Shown in pieces: positions 1 through 8,402 of a DNA stretch of 17,413 nucleotides. A program made the translations under genes and the position numbers. The stretch is from an uncultured Collinsella sp. (GTDB lineage: Bacteria; Actinomycetota; Coriobacteriia; Coriobacteriales; Coriobacteriaceae): assembly GCA_900758375.1 (NCBI GenBank), contig CAAERJ010000011.1:1-17413 (forward strand), given 5' to 3'. The stretch's first letter is position 1. Every line of letters starts with the position of its first letter. The notes under the pieces were generated by a model that worked only from the letters and a program-made list of their open reading frames with translations, was not told the origin of the DNA and searched no databases.

Positions 1-894
<894 letters not shown>

Positions 895-1165
895 ATGTTG
901 TTGTTCCTTATCTGCACGCGCAATGGGCACGGCATGCGGCCGCGCGGGCGTGCTTTGTAGTGCGCTAATACATACAAAAACGGGTGCGCACAGAGAGGAC
1001 GTTGCTCAGCACGCTGGCGATCGCTTTGGCAGCCCTATCACGCGCCGTCCAGACGCAGCAGCTCTAAGCGATGGAGCAGATTCGCCGCCGGTTAGTATAC
1101 CCGTGCTTCGCATGCCCCCACGTAAACCACAGATGACGAGGCGGACGAGGTGGGCCCGGCTGATT
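895..1165. other. Divergent intergenic region without a recognisable gene
   Basis: No open frame here has a ribosome-binding site or recognisable protein. The stretch must hold the helicase promoter, but I see no convincing -35/-10 pair on the minus strand; a weak AT-rich patch lies around 970-985. Palindromic array A begins at 1166. Confidence 0.5.
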
Positions 1166-1303
1166 GTCTCAATCTGTAACATCTACAGGGCAAATCTTCC
1201 TCTACGTGTTACAGATCGAGACAAACGGTCGACACAGTTCACAAACGTCTCAATCTGTAACAGTTACCGAGTAAAATCGGCCCTAATTGTTATAGATCAA
1301 GAC
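1166..1303. repeat. Palindromic repeat array A (2 units of 57 bp)
   Basis: The units are 1166-1222 and 1247-1303. Each has a left arm GTCTCAATCTGTAACA, a 25-nt middle and an inverted right arm (TGTTACAGATCGAGAC in the first unit; TGTTATAGATCAAGAC in the second). A 24-nt linker joins them, so the starts are 81 bp apart. The array lies between the divergent helicase and FHA genes. It belongs to the same family as the arrays at 4743, 10642 and 12043. Function is unknown. Confidence 0.93.
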
Positions 1304-1344
1304 AGAGGGGGATTTCCGTCCAGTCCAAACCAAATCTCTCAGTC

Positions 1345-1375
1345 TTCCTGCAATTTCGAACATGTGGCCTATAAT
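1345..1375 (+). promoter_or_regulatory. Candidate promoter for the FHA-domain gene
   Basis: A perfect -10 hexamer TATAAT lies at 1370-1375, in a locally AT-rich stretch, about 105 bp before the GTG start. The -35 is poor: TTCCTG at 1345-1350 with a 19-bp spacer is the nearest candidate. The call rests mainly on the -10 box and its position. Confidence 0.45.
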
Positions 1376-1481
1376 GTTGCTTTGGTTACACTATTTATTG
1401 TGCAGCCATTTAATACGTCGCCCACCGGGGCCATTAATTCCTATCGCCATATTGGCTAGGAAGCAATCAAAGGAGGTATCC

Positions 1482-2444
1482 GTGGCAGCAGAGACGCCTT
1501 GCTCGGTCCTCTATAACGATATTCGCTCGTTCGGCGGTCTTAAACATCTCGAGATCGCCCGAATGCTCATCAATGGAAACTCTTATCTCGGCAGTACCCT
1601 GCTCGAGAAATGCTCTTCCAACCGCTCGTATCTCACCCGTTACATCGTCCATCGCAAGCCTGACCAGTGCGCGCCCTCCATCTACAGCGACTTTACCGTC
1701 ACCACGCTCAACCTTTCCTCGGCAATCTGCAGCAAGCTCGGCGGCGGCGAGTCCGCCTATCGGGCAATCGCCGAGCACTATCGCGGTCCGGCCGCCAACG
1801 AAATGATGTCGGCTCTCGCCAGCTACAAACTGGACAGCCGCCTATATGCAAATGCCCTCAATCGCATCGACATCTTTGACGGCAATGCCGTGCGTGAGAA
1901 AAGCACGCTCTTCTTGATGCTCTTTGTAGCAACGGGGGCGCTCGCCGATCCCGTTCAGGGCGTGGCCACCGTCGAGCGCTTTTGCGACAGCAAGACGGGC
2001 GGGCACTTTGGCACCACCGAAACTACCGTCGGACGTGGCTTTATGAGCAGCCTGGAGCAGCCGCGCACCGTCGCCCCCAACCTCGGTCTGCTCAGAACCC
2101 ATGCCGACAACTGCGCCGACATGCAAATCCATCCCCTCACACGCGATCCGCGCGGCACCGTAATTGGTTCTTTGCCCAAAACCTCGCCCAGCATCACCGA
2201 TGTGGGCGCCGACGCATCGCGCGAGCATCTTCGCATTTGGCTTGAGGGTGAGCACTGGTACGCCCAGGGCCTTGGATCGACCAACGGCACGGTACTCGAA
2301 TCGGGTGCAGGCGACGGCGATATTGTGATTGAGCCGCCGCGCGACCAACGCGAGCCCGGCAAGATCTATCCCCCAGTGGAAATCGAAAACAGCGACAGGC
2401 TCCATCTGGGTCTCTACACGACATTCCTTGTCATTGTGGACTAG
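1482..2444 (+). CDS. FHA-domain protein
   Basis: A 320-residue cytoplasmic protein with no signal peptide or clear membrane segment. The C-terminal 100 residues (about 222-320) form a forkhead-associated domain, the phosphothreonine-binding module. It shows SREH (246-249, the Ser/Arg that contact phosphate in this family) and the signature GSTNGT (265-270). The N-terminal 220 residues are not recognised; they look largely helical and carry several Cys. The GTG at 1482 is chosen because AAAGGAGG sits at 1469-1476, 5 nt upstream; the frame is open further upstream to 1362 but without such a site. The next gene on the same strand is a Ser/Thr kinase, so the FHA domain probably reads a phosphothreonine made by that kinase. 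That partnership is inference from adjacency. A hairpin (2448-2476) follows the stop. Confidence 0.88.
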   Translation: MAAETPCSVLYNDIRSFGGLKHLEIARMLINGNSYLGSTLLEKCSSNRSYLTRYIVHRKPDQCAPSIYSDFTVTTLNLSSAICSKLGGGESAYRAIAEHYRGPAANEMMSALASYKLDSRLYANALNRIDIFDGNAVREKSTLFLMLFVATGALADPVQGVATVERFCDSKTGGHFGTTETTVGRGFMSSLEQPRTVAPNLGLLRTHADNCADMQIHPLTRDPRGTVIGSLPKTSPSITDVGADASREHLRIWLEGEHWYAQGLGSTNGTVLESGAGDGDIVIEPPRDQREPGKIYPPVEIENSDRLHLGLYTTFLVIVD

Positions 2445-2447
2445 CGC

Positions 2448-2480
2448 GGACGGCGATCGGAAGACGGTCGCCGTCCGTCT
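2448..2480 (+). terminator. Hairpin after the FHA gene, possible weak terminator
   Basis: A 9-bp perfect stem, GGACGGCGA (2448-2456) with TCGCCGTCC (2468-2476), has an 11-nt loop and is followed by the pyrimidine-rich run GTCTTTCGTCTTCT. The run is interrupted, so termination may be partial. It lies 3 nt after the FHA stop codon. Confidence 0.5.
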
Positions 2481-2522
2481 TTCGTCTTCTACCTTCTGCG
2501 TCGTAAACGACAATGCACAGCG

Positions 2523-2583
2523 GTATACGTGGGCAGTGCGGCTATCATAGTACTTTACCGATATCCGCACTGCTCACGTATAC
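2523..2583. repeat. 19-bp inverted repeat upstream of the kinase gene
   Basis: The left arm GTATACGTGGGCAGTGCGG (2523-2541) is matched by the right arm CCGCACTGCTCACGTATAC (2565-2583). There is one mismatch, which would be a G-U pair in RNA. After a one-base mismatch the pairing continues inward for 4 bp (TATC 2543-2546 with GATA 2560-2563), leaving a 13-nt loop. It ends 32 bp before the kinase ATG. It could be an operator for a dimeric regulator or a strong 5' leader hairpin. Confidence 0.85.
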
Positions 2584-2615
2584 GTGCGGCAACCCATGCC
2601 AGACAAAGGAACGCC

Positions 2616-4700
2616 ATGGATACTACCGATAGCGCCTATGGCGACAAACTCATCCGTCTCGATACGTTCGATACCGCCGTGGCGGTCGACCCCAGCGCCG
2701 AGGACGACGCCAAGCGTCGGTTTATGACGCTTATTCTCCAGACGGCCCACCGCAACAACGGCAACATCGGGCACGTGCTGCGCGCGACCAACACGAGCGG
2801 CGAGGTCTTTGCCGTCAAGCTGCTCAAGGACAACGCCATCCTTTCCGACCAAGCCCCCGACCGCTCCGCCGAGCAATCGGCCGCGCACCTGGCCAACACC
2901 GCCGCGCTGTTCGAGGAGTACCGTCATCTGTGTACCGTCTCGCACCTGCGCGGATTTCCGCGCGTCTATGGCTATGGATCGTGCGAGGACGACCCGCTCA
3001 TCCTCATGGAGTGGGTCGAGGGCACCTCGCTCAAGCAGGTGCTGCCCTTACTTCCGCACGATGCCTCGGGCGGGCTAACTACCCAGATGGTGGCCGCCGT
3101 TGGAAACGCCGTGCTTCGCGCACTCCTGATGACCCAGGGGCTCGTTAATCCGGTCGTCCATCGCGACCTGTCGCCCGCCAATATCATGTTCCGCACCACC
3201 AGTCGAACGCTCGAGCAGCAGATCGTCGATTGCTCCTTTGACCCCTGCCTCATCGACATGGGCTCCGCGACCATGGCCCTCGGCGACGACACGATCACCC
3301 GGCGCGCCGACATCTGGCGCTTTGCCACGCCCGCATACGCCGCGCCCGAGATGCTCACGCAGGATATCGAAGGCATCGCGGCCCTTCGCCGCTCGCCTGC
3401 CATCGACGTCTATGCGCTTTCGAGCATTCTGTACCAGCTCTACAGCGGTCGTAAACCGTTCGATGTGGAGTCGACGGGCGCCGCGGCAACCGGCTCGTTC
3501 TACCTCATAAAGACCAAGACCAAGCCGGCACCGCTCGAGCCGCGCTGCGAGGGCGACAAAGCGCTTGTCCAGATCATCATGAAAGGCATCTCAGTCGAGC
3601 AGTGCGATCGTCCCACCGAGCAGCAGATGCTCGAGGTGCTCTCGACATACCTCACCGATGCCGAATCCGAGGGCCGCGAAGGCACAGGAGACGAGGCCGC
3701 GATTGATATCGATTCTGGCACGCACCTTAAGGTCGACGTCGCCGGCGAGCGCGCACGAGAGATCCTGAATCAGGCCCGCCACGATGCCATGACCCGCCGC
3801 CGCTTTATTATCGGCGGCGTTGTCGCGGCCGTTGCGGGGCTCGGCGTTATCGGGGCGGCAACCCATGGCTTTGGCATCCCCGACTACCTGGACGGCATCC
3901 GCGGTTCGCTTGACGACTACACCTGGGATCAGCTGCAGGAGATTTCGCTCAAGATTAAGGCTGCCGAGACCCGTAGCGAGGCACGCGAGATTGCCAAGCG
4001 CTACCACCTGCTCGATGACAACGGGCATATCCCCTATCCATGCACCAAGCGCGTCACGCTCACCAACGGGTTGCAGGTTGGCGCGCAGCTCGTGGGTATC
4101 CGCCACGATGAACTTCTGGACGGTACGGGCAAGGCAGGGTTAACGTTTATGTTCGACGCCGGCATTGCCGAACGCGACGCCGCGGCCCAACCGTTGAGAG
4201 CCGGCTGGGCAGATTGCGAGCTGCGGGAATGGCTCGATAACGACGGCCTTAAGCTGCTGCCCAACGAGTTGCGCGCACTCATCAAATCCGTCAAAAAGAT
4301 CTCAAATAACGTTGGCGCCGCCAACAGTGCATCGTGTCTGAGCGAGTTGCCCGCAACCCTTTGGCTGCCCGCCATGGTCGAGCTGTGCGGTACGCAACCG
4401 CCCGATTCGTTTGCCGAGGACTATCACTACCTGGCAGACATCTACAACGGCGAGGGCAAGGAGTATCAGCTCTTCCGCGAGCTCAAGGTGAGCCCGTATT
4501 CCACGAACGAGATGATGGTCCGCCAGTGGAAGGGCAAGGACACCTGTTGGTGGGAGCGCACGGTGAGCCCCGACACATCGGAGAGCGAAGGCACACTCTA
4601 TATGAACCGCGTGGGGCACGACGGCGACGTCTTTACGTACGCCACGCCCGCGGAAAAGCCAAACAAGCGAACCTGCGTGATCCCCGGATTCTGTATCTAG
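2616..4700 (+). CDS. Transmembrane Ser/Thr protein kinase with DUF6273-like extracytoplasmic domain
   Basis: A 694-residue membrane kinase. The cytoplasmic kinase domain (about 45-345) shows a glycine loop region GNIGHV (49-54), catalytic Lys in FAVK (K68), an HRDLSPAN catalytic loop (H182, R183, D184, N189), a metal-binding DMG in place of DFG (214-216) and APE (243-245). It should therefore be active. A juxtamembrane stretch (350-393) leads to one transmembrane helix (about 397-417) preceded by TRRRFI. The outer part (about 485-692) resembles DUF6273: LREWL, LWLP and a WWERT segment, as in many Firmicutes and Actinomycetota surface proteins. It is probably a sensor domain; its ligand is unknown. 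The ATG at 2616 is chosen for AAAGGA 7 nt upstream. The frame is open back to 2529, inside an inverted repeat, which is a less likely start. The gene lies downstream of the FHA gene with a 171-bp gap. Confidence 0.92.
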   Translation: MDTTDSAYGDKLIRLDTFDTAVAVDPSAEDDAKRRFMTLILQTAHRNNGNIGHVLRATNTSGEVFAVKLLKDNAILSDQAPDRSAEQSAAHLANTAALFEEYRHLCTVSHLRGFPRVYGYGSCEDDPLILMEWVEGTSLKQVLPLLPHDASGGLTTQMVAAVGNAVLRALLMTQGLVNPVVHRDLSPANIMFRTTSRTLEQQIVDCSFDPCLIDMGSATMALGDDTITRRADIWRFATPAYAAPEMLTQDIEGIAALRRSPAIDVYALSSILYQLYSGRKPFDVESTGAAATGSFYLIKTKTKPAPLEPRCEGDKALVQIIMKGISVEQCDRPTEQQMLEVLSTYLTDAESEGREGTGDEAAIDIDSGTHLKVDVAGERAREILNQARHDAMTRRRFIIGGVVAAVAGLGVIGAATHGFGIPDYLDGIRGSLDDYTWDQLQEISLKIKAAETRSEAREIAKRYHLLDDNGHIPYPCTKRVTLTNGLQVGAQLVGIRHDELLDGTGKAGLTFMFDAGIAERDAAAQPLRAGWADCELREWLDNDGLKLLPNELRALIKSVKKISNNVGAANSASCLSELPATLWLPAMVELCGTQPPDSFAEDYHYLADIYNGEGKEYQLFRELKVSPYSTNEMMVRQWKGKDTCWWERTVSPDTSESEGTLYMNRVGHDGDVFTYATPAEKPNKRTCVIPGFCI

Positions 4701-4712
4701 GCGGCGGGAGTC

Positions 4713-4740
4713 TTGCCGTGACGGGACCCCACCCCGGCAA
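4713..4740 (+). terminator. Weak GC hairpin after the kinase gene
   Basis: TTGCCG (4713-4718) pairs with CGGCAA (4735-4740) 12 nt after the kinase stop. No T-run follows, so this is at best a weak terminator; palindromic array B starts 2 nt later. Confidence 0.25.
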
Positions 4741-4742
4741 TT

Positions 4743-5120
4743 GTCTCGATCTGTAACACCAGCTCGGCAGATACAGGTCTAGATGTTACAGAACGAGACA
4801 AACCCCAGCCCCGCGAGACAACATCTCAATCTGTAACAGTAAGGGGTTAAAAACCTCTCTAGATGTTACAGATCAAGACATTTGAGTTGGCCCCGGGCAG
4901 TCTGTCTCGATCTGTAACAGTTAGAGGTTATATTTCCCGCTAGATGTTACAGATTGAGACATTGAGTTTCCTGCCAACTGTTTGTCTTGATCTGTAACAA
5001 ATACTCGGTAAAACGGGGTCTAGTTGTTACAGATCGAGACGTTAGTTTTCGGCCGATTTCTATGTCTTGATCTGTAACAGTTAGAGGTCATTTTCCCTGC
5101 TAGACGTTACAGATTGAGAT
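4743..5120. repeat. Palindromic repeat array B (5 units of 57 bp)
   Basis: The units are 4743-4799, 4823-4879, 4904-4960, 4984-5040 and 5064-5120. All are exactly 57 bp and start 80, 81, 80 and 80 bp apart. The arms follow GTCTYRATCTGTAACA and its inverse. The middles begin near GTTAG and end near CTAGA, so the palindrome extends about 4 bp inward in some units. The 23-24 nt linkers differ in sequence but are not CRISPR-like unique spacers. The array fills most of the 571-bp gap between the kinase gene and the copper operon and ends 79 bp before the CsoR-type operator. Confidence 0.95.
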
Positions 5121-5193
5121 GTTTGGCAGAGACGGTCACCGATTGAGCAACCATCCTCATCTGTATCTAAATGTCATACATTTCTTTCTGTAC

Positions 5194-5224
5194 TGGACAC
5201 CCCCAGGGGGTATGGGTGTATAGT
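5194..5224 (+). promoter_or_regulatory. Copper-operon promoter with CsoR-type operator in its spacer
   Basis: A -35-like TGGACA (5194-5199) and a -10-like TATAGT (5219-5224) are separated by 19 bp. The palindrome ACCCCC-A-GGGGGT (5199-5211) overlaps and follows the -35. It resembles the C-tract/G-tract operators of CsoR copper sensors, and a csoR gene lies at the end of this operon. The expected logic, known for the family, is that apo-CsoR bound here blocks transcription and Cu(I) binding releases it. The promoter hexamers are my assignment; the operator is the firmer part. Confidence 0.75.
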
Positions 5225-5271
5225 ATCGGCAGGTTAACATTTCCAACACCACGCCACAGAAAGGAGAAGCC

Positions 5272-7614
5272 ATGGCTCAAGATAAGTTTGACGTAGGCGG
5301 CATGACATGCGCCGCCTGCCAGGCGCACGTGGACCGTGCCGTGAGCAAACTCGACGGCGTCCAAAGCGTCGCGGTCAACCTACTCGCCGGTTCCATGATG
5401 GTCGACTATGACCCCGCGCAGGTCTCCCCCGACGATATCTGCACCGCCGTCGACCGTGCCGGCTACTCGGCCTCGCCCGTCGATGCGGGCACCGGTGCCG
5501 CCGGCTCAAACGGCAGCACGCAAGCCAGGTCCGGCGCCGCCCATATGGAGTCGCCGACCAAAAAGTTGGAGGCCGCCGCCTCTGCCATGCGCACCCGCCT
5601 CATCGTCTCGATCGTTTTCCTCATCCCACTGTTCTACATAGGCATGGGACACATGCTTGGTTGGCCGCTGCCCGGCATTTTCACCGACCACACGCACAGC
5701 ATGACGCTCGCCCTCACCGAGCTCGTCCTGCTCATCCCCATCGTCTATGTCAACGACGCGTACTTTATCAACGGGTTTAAATCGCTCGCGCACGGCGCGC
5801 CCACCATGGACGCCCTCATCGCCGTGGGCGCCACCGCTTCCATCGCCTGGTCGCTCTACGCCATGTTCATCATGGCCGACCAATTAGCCGCGGGTCAGGT
5901 CCACGAGGCCATGATGACAGGCATGGAAAATCTGTATTTTGAGAGCGCAGGCACGATCCTGTCGCTCGTCACCGTGGGCAAATACCTCGAGACGCGCAGC
6001 AAGTCAAAAACCGGCGGCGCCATCGAGGCGCTCATCGACCTAGCGCCCAAGACCGCGATCATCGTGGCAGAGGACGGCAGCGGGACCACCGTCGACGTCG
6101 ACAGCATCCTTCCCGGCCAGGTCCTGCGCGTGCGCCCCGGCGAGTCCATCCCCGTCGATGGCGTGGTGCTCGAAGGCAGCTCGGCCGTGGACGAGAGCGC
6201 GCTCACCGGCGAGTCCATCCCCGTGGAAAAGACCGCCGGCGACACCGTCAACGCCGCCACCGTCAACCGCACCGGTTCGTTTACCTTCCGTGCCACGCGT
6301 GTGGGCGCCGAGACATCGCTCGCCAAGATTATCAAGCTCGTCGAGGACGCCAACGCCACCAAGGCGCCCATCGCCCGCATGGCCGACAAGGTCGCCGGCG
6401 TATTCGTGCCCGTGGTGTTCGCGATCTCGGCCGTGACCTTTGTGGTGTGGATGGCACTGACCGGCAGCGTGAACGAGGCACTCACTTCTGCCGTGGCCGT
6501 GCTGGTGATCAGCTGTCCGTGCGCGCTCGGCCTGGCCACGCCCGTCGCCATTATGGTAGGCACCGGCAAGGGCGCCGAGATGGGCATTCTGTTCAAGAGC
6601 GCCGAGGCGCTGGAGAGCCTGCGCAGCGTGGGCACCGTGGTGCTCGATAAGACGGGCACGGTCACCCGCGGCAAGCCTGCCGTGACCGATATCGTGGTGG
6701 CCACGCGCGCCGACGGCTCGCCCGCCATGAGCGAAAAGGCGCTGCTCAAGCTGGCCGCTGCGCTGGAGCGCTCAAGCGAGCACCCGCTGGCCGAGGCGAT
6801 TTTGGCCGAGTGCGAGGCGCGCGGAATTGTCGCGCGCATGGTCAAGGACTTTGCCGCCGTGCCCGGTCGTGGCGTGACGGCGCGCGAGGGGCAAAACACC
6901 ATTGCAGCCGGCAACGTACGCCTGATGGACGAGCTGGGCGTTACCGTGCCCGCGGGTCTTGCCGAGCAATTTGCCGCCGAAGGCAAGACGCCGCTGTTCT
7001 TTGCCAAGAACGGCGAGCTCGTCGGTACCATCGCCGTGGCTGACGAGGTCAAAGAGACGAGCGCCGAGGCCATCGCCGCGCTCCGCAAGCTCGGCGTCGA
7101 CGTGCGCATGCTCACCGGCGATAACCGCGTGACGGCCGAGGCAATCGCCCGCCGCGTGGGGCTGAGCAGCAAGCAGGTCATCGCCGACGTCCTCCCCGCC
7201 GACAAGGAGCGCCACGTGCGCGAGCTGCAGGATGCGGGCAGCAAGGTCGCCATGGTGGGCGACGGCATCAACGACTCCCCCGCCCTGGCGCGCGCCGACG
7301 TGGGCCTTGCGATCGGCACTGGTGCCGACATCGCCAAGGAAGGGGCGGATGTGGTGCTCATGCGCAGCGACCTCATGGACGTCGCCCGCGCCATCGAGCT
7401 GTCGCGCGCGACGATCCGCAACATCAAGCAGGACCTGTTCTGGGCACTGTTCTACAACGGCATCGGCATTCCGCTCGCCGCGGGCGTGTTCTTCCCGCTC
7501 ACCGGATGGCAGCTCTCGCCGATGTTTGGCGCCGCGGCCATGAGCCTGTCGAGCGTCTGCGTCGTAAGCAATGCGCTGCGCCTAAAATCCTTTAAGCCTA
7601 AAGTGGCAAAATAG
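5272..7614 (+). CDS. copA: Copper-exporting P1B-type ATPase CopA
   Basis: ATP-driven export of Cu(I) from the cytoplasm across the membrane. The 780 residues contain one N-terminal heavy-metal domain with MTCAAC (residues 11-16), then a linker and membrane helices from about residue 107. The actuator loop carries TGES, the ion-binding motif is CPC (C415, C417), the phosphorylation site is DKTGT with D459, an HP motif lies in SSEHPLAE, and the hinge GDGINDSP starts at G663. A CPC motif with a single CxxC domain is typical of Cu+ (CopA-1B) pumps. AAAGGAG precedes the ATG at 5272. It is first in the operon copA-copZ-csoR, under the promoter/operator at 5194-5224. Nothing is missing compared with the family. 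Confidence 0.97.
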   Translation: MAQDKFDVGGMTCAACQAHVDRAVSKLDGVQSVAVNLLAGSMMVDYDPAQVSPDDICTAVDRAGYSASPVDAGTGAAGSNGSTQARSGAAHMESPTKKLEAAASAMRTRLIVSIVFLIPLFYIGMGHMLGWPLPGIFTDHTHSMTLALTELVLLIPIVYVNDAYFINGFKSLAHGAPTMDALIAVGATASIAWSLYAMFIMADQLAAGQVHEAMMTGMENLYFESAGTILSLVTVGKYLETRSKSKTGGAIEALIDLAPKTAIIVAEDGSGTTVDVDSILPGQVLRVRPGESIPVDGVVLEGSSAVDESALTGESIPVEKTAGDTVNAATVNRTGSFTFRATRVGAETSLAKIIKLVEDANATKAPIARMADKVAGVFVPVVFAISAVTFVVWMALTGSVNEALTSAVAVLVISCPCALGLATPVAIMVGTGKGAEMGILFKSAEALESLRSVGTVVLDKTGTVTRGKPAVTDIVVATRADGSPAMSEKALLKLAAALERSSEHPLAEAILAECEARGIVARMVKDFAAVPGRGVTAREGQNTIAAGNVRLMDELGVTVPAGLAEQFAAEGKTPLFFAKNGELVGTIAVADEVKETSAEAIAALRKLGVDVRMLTGDNRVTAEAIARRVGLSSKQVIADVLPADKERHVRELQDAGSKVAMVGDGINDSPALARADVGLAIGTGADIAKEGADVVLMRSDLMDVARAIELSRATIRNIKQDLFWALFYNGIGIPLAAGVFFPLTGWQLSPMFGAAAMSLSSVCVVSNALRLKSFKPKVAK

Positions 7615-7653
7615 GCTCACCATTAAGTCCATTTAGAACGGGTTTTCCAGGTG

Positions 7654-7725
7654 CCCGAGATTGACCTGAAAGAGGAGCGACGCGTACTTTGGTACGCGAG
7701 CGACGGCTTGAAGGTCAAGGTCGGG
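7654..7725 (+). other. Nested stem-loop in the copA-copZ spacer
   Basis: Three concentric pairings are visible: CCCGA (7654-7658) with TCGGG (7721-7725), TTGACCT (7661-7667) with AGGTCAA (7712-7718), and CGCGTAC (7681-7687) with GTACGCG (7692-7698) closing a 4-nt loop. No T-run follows, so it is not a simple terminator. It could be an mRNA processing or stability element that sets the copA to copZ ratio, or a dispersed palindrome. Confidence 0.7.
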
Positions 7726-7761
7726 TGGTTGAGAAAGCCAACACAACAGAGAGGGATACCC

Positions 7762-7983
7762 ATGCGTTACACAATCAAAACTTCCGGCCTCATGTGCGGC
7801 CACTGCGACGCCACTGTCGAGACGGCACTGCTCAACGTGGTCGGCGTGACCGACGCCGACGCCGATCACGAGACCCAGACCGTCCAGGTGGAGTGCGCCG
7901 ACACCGTGACCGCCGAGCAGCTCGCCGCCGCTGTCGAGGGCGCCGGCGAGAAGTTCCACGCCCTGTCCGTGACCGCCGCGTAG
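7762..7983 (+). CDS. copZ: CopZ-like copper chaperone (heavy-metal-associated domain)
   Basis: A 73-residue, single-domain ferredoxin-like metallochaperone. The metal site is the MxCxxC motif MCGHC (M11, C12, C15) near the N-terminus. In this family such proteins carry Cu(I) in the cytoplasm and hand it to the N-terminal domain of CopA. The ATG at 7762 has a GAGAGG element 7-8 nt upstream; the frame is open back to 7651 but that part overlaps a stem-loop and does not resemble the family. It lies 147 bp after copA and 135 bp before csoR, with structured spacers on both sides. Copper specificity is inferred from the operon. Confidence 0.9.
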   Translation: MRYTIKTSGLMCGHCDATVETALLNVVGVTDADADHETQTVQVECADTVTAEQLAAAVEGAGEKFHALSVTAA

Positions 7984-8010
7984 CAGACGCTGCCTACTCA
8001 ATCCTCAGAA

Positions 8011-8075
8011 GTTGCGGTGAAATAGTTCCTGTTTTAGCGCTTCAAGCCTGCAAACAAGACCTATTTCACCGCAAC
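8011..8075. repeat. 65-bp element with perfect 15-bp terminal inverted repeats
   Basis: GTTGCGGTGAAATAG (8011-8025) is perfectly inverted as CTATTTCACCGCAAC (8061-8075). The 35-nt interior has further pairings: GTTT (8030-8033) with AAAC, and GCTT with AAGC. The whole could fold as one long hairpin. It sits between copZ and csoR inside the operon and has the look of a dispersed palindromic element or tiny MITE; no transposase is encoded. Confidence 0.88.
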
Positions 8076-8118
8076 TGACGGGGGCATCCGAAAGATCGAC
8101 CAGAAACGAGGACCCGCC

Positions 8119-8391
8119 ATGATGGCAGACCACAAATCGGTGACCCGCATGCTCAAGACGGCACGCGGCCAGATCGACGGCATCTTGCGGATGGTCGAGG
8201 AGGACCGCTATTGCGTCGATATTTCCACGCAGCTCATGGCCACGCAGGCGCTCATTGCGCGCATCAACGCCGATGTGCTCAAGGCGCATATCGAGGGCTG
8301 CGTGACTTCGGCAATCGAATCGGGCGACGAAGACCTCAAAGCCGCCAAGCTCGCCGAGATCGAACGCGTCGTCGACAAGCTGTCCAAGTAA
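8119..8391 (+). CDS. csoR: CsoR-family copper-sensing transcriptional repressor
   Basis: A 90-residue all-helical DUF156 regulator. The Cu(I) ligand set C-H-C is present as C32 (RYCVDI), H57 (KAHIEG) and C61. The 25- and 4-residue spacings equal those of Mycobacterium tuberculosis CsoR (Cys36, His61, Cys65). This separates it from the Ni/Co sensor RcnR and the formaldehyde sensor FrmR. Conserved neighbours are RGQIDGILRMVEE and the STQL helix. Two adjacent ATGs open the frame; the first at 8119 has GAGG 7 nt upstream. As the last gene of the copper operon, it probably represses the operon through the palindrome at 5199-5211, so it would be autoregulated. Confidence 0.94.
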   Translation: MMADHKSVTRMLKTARGQIDGILRMVEEDRYCVDISTQLMATQALIARINADVLKAHIEGCVTSAIESGDEDLKAAKLAEIERVVDKLSK

Positions 8392-8402
8392 TTGGGGGCA
8401 TT

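Noticed and set aside
2529..2615. Upstream extension of the kinase to 2529
   Set aside because: It would start inside the 19-bp inverted repeat with no ribosome-binding site, whereas ATG 2616 has AAAGGA at proper distance.
4743..5120. CRISPR-like array
   Set aside because: The regular repeats suggest a CRISPR at first sight, but the repeating part is a 57-bp palindrome with variable interior. The linkers across arrays are related to each other (for example CCAACCTTT-type endings at 10713-10721 and 12196-12204), and no cas gene is present.
5926..5946. ENLYFES in CopA, resembling a TEV protease site
   Set aside because: The TEV site needs Q before the cut. LYFES followed by Ala/Gly is the normal conserved segment of P1B ATPases, so this is not an engineered tag.
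5895..7427. 510-residue open frame antisense to copA
   Set aside because: Its Ser/Thr/Ala-rich composition is that expected from the reverse frame of a high-GC gene; copA is complete and unambiguous.
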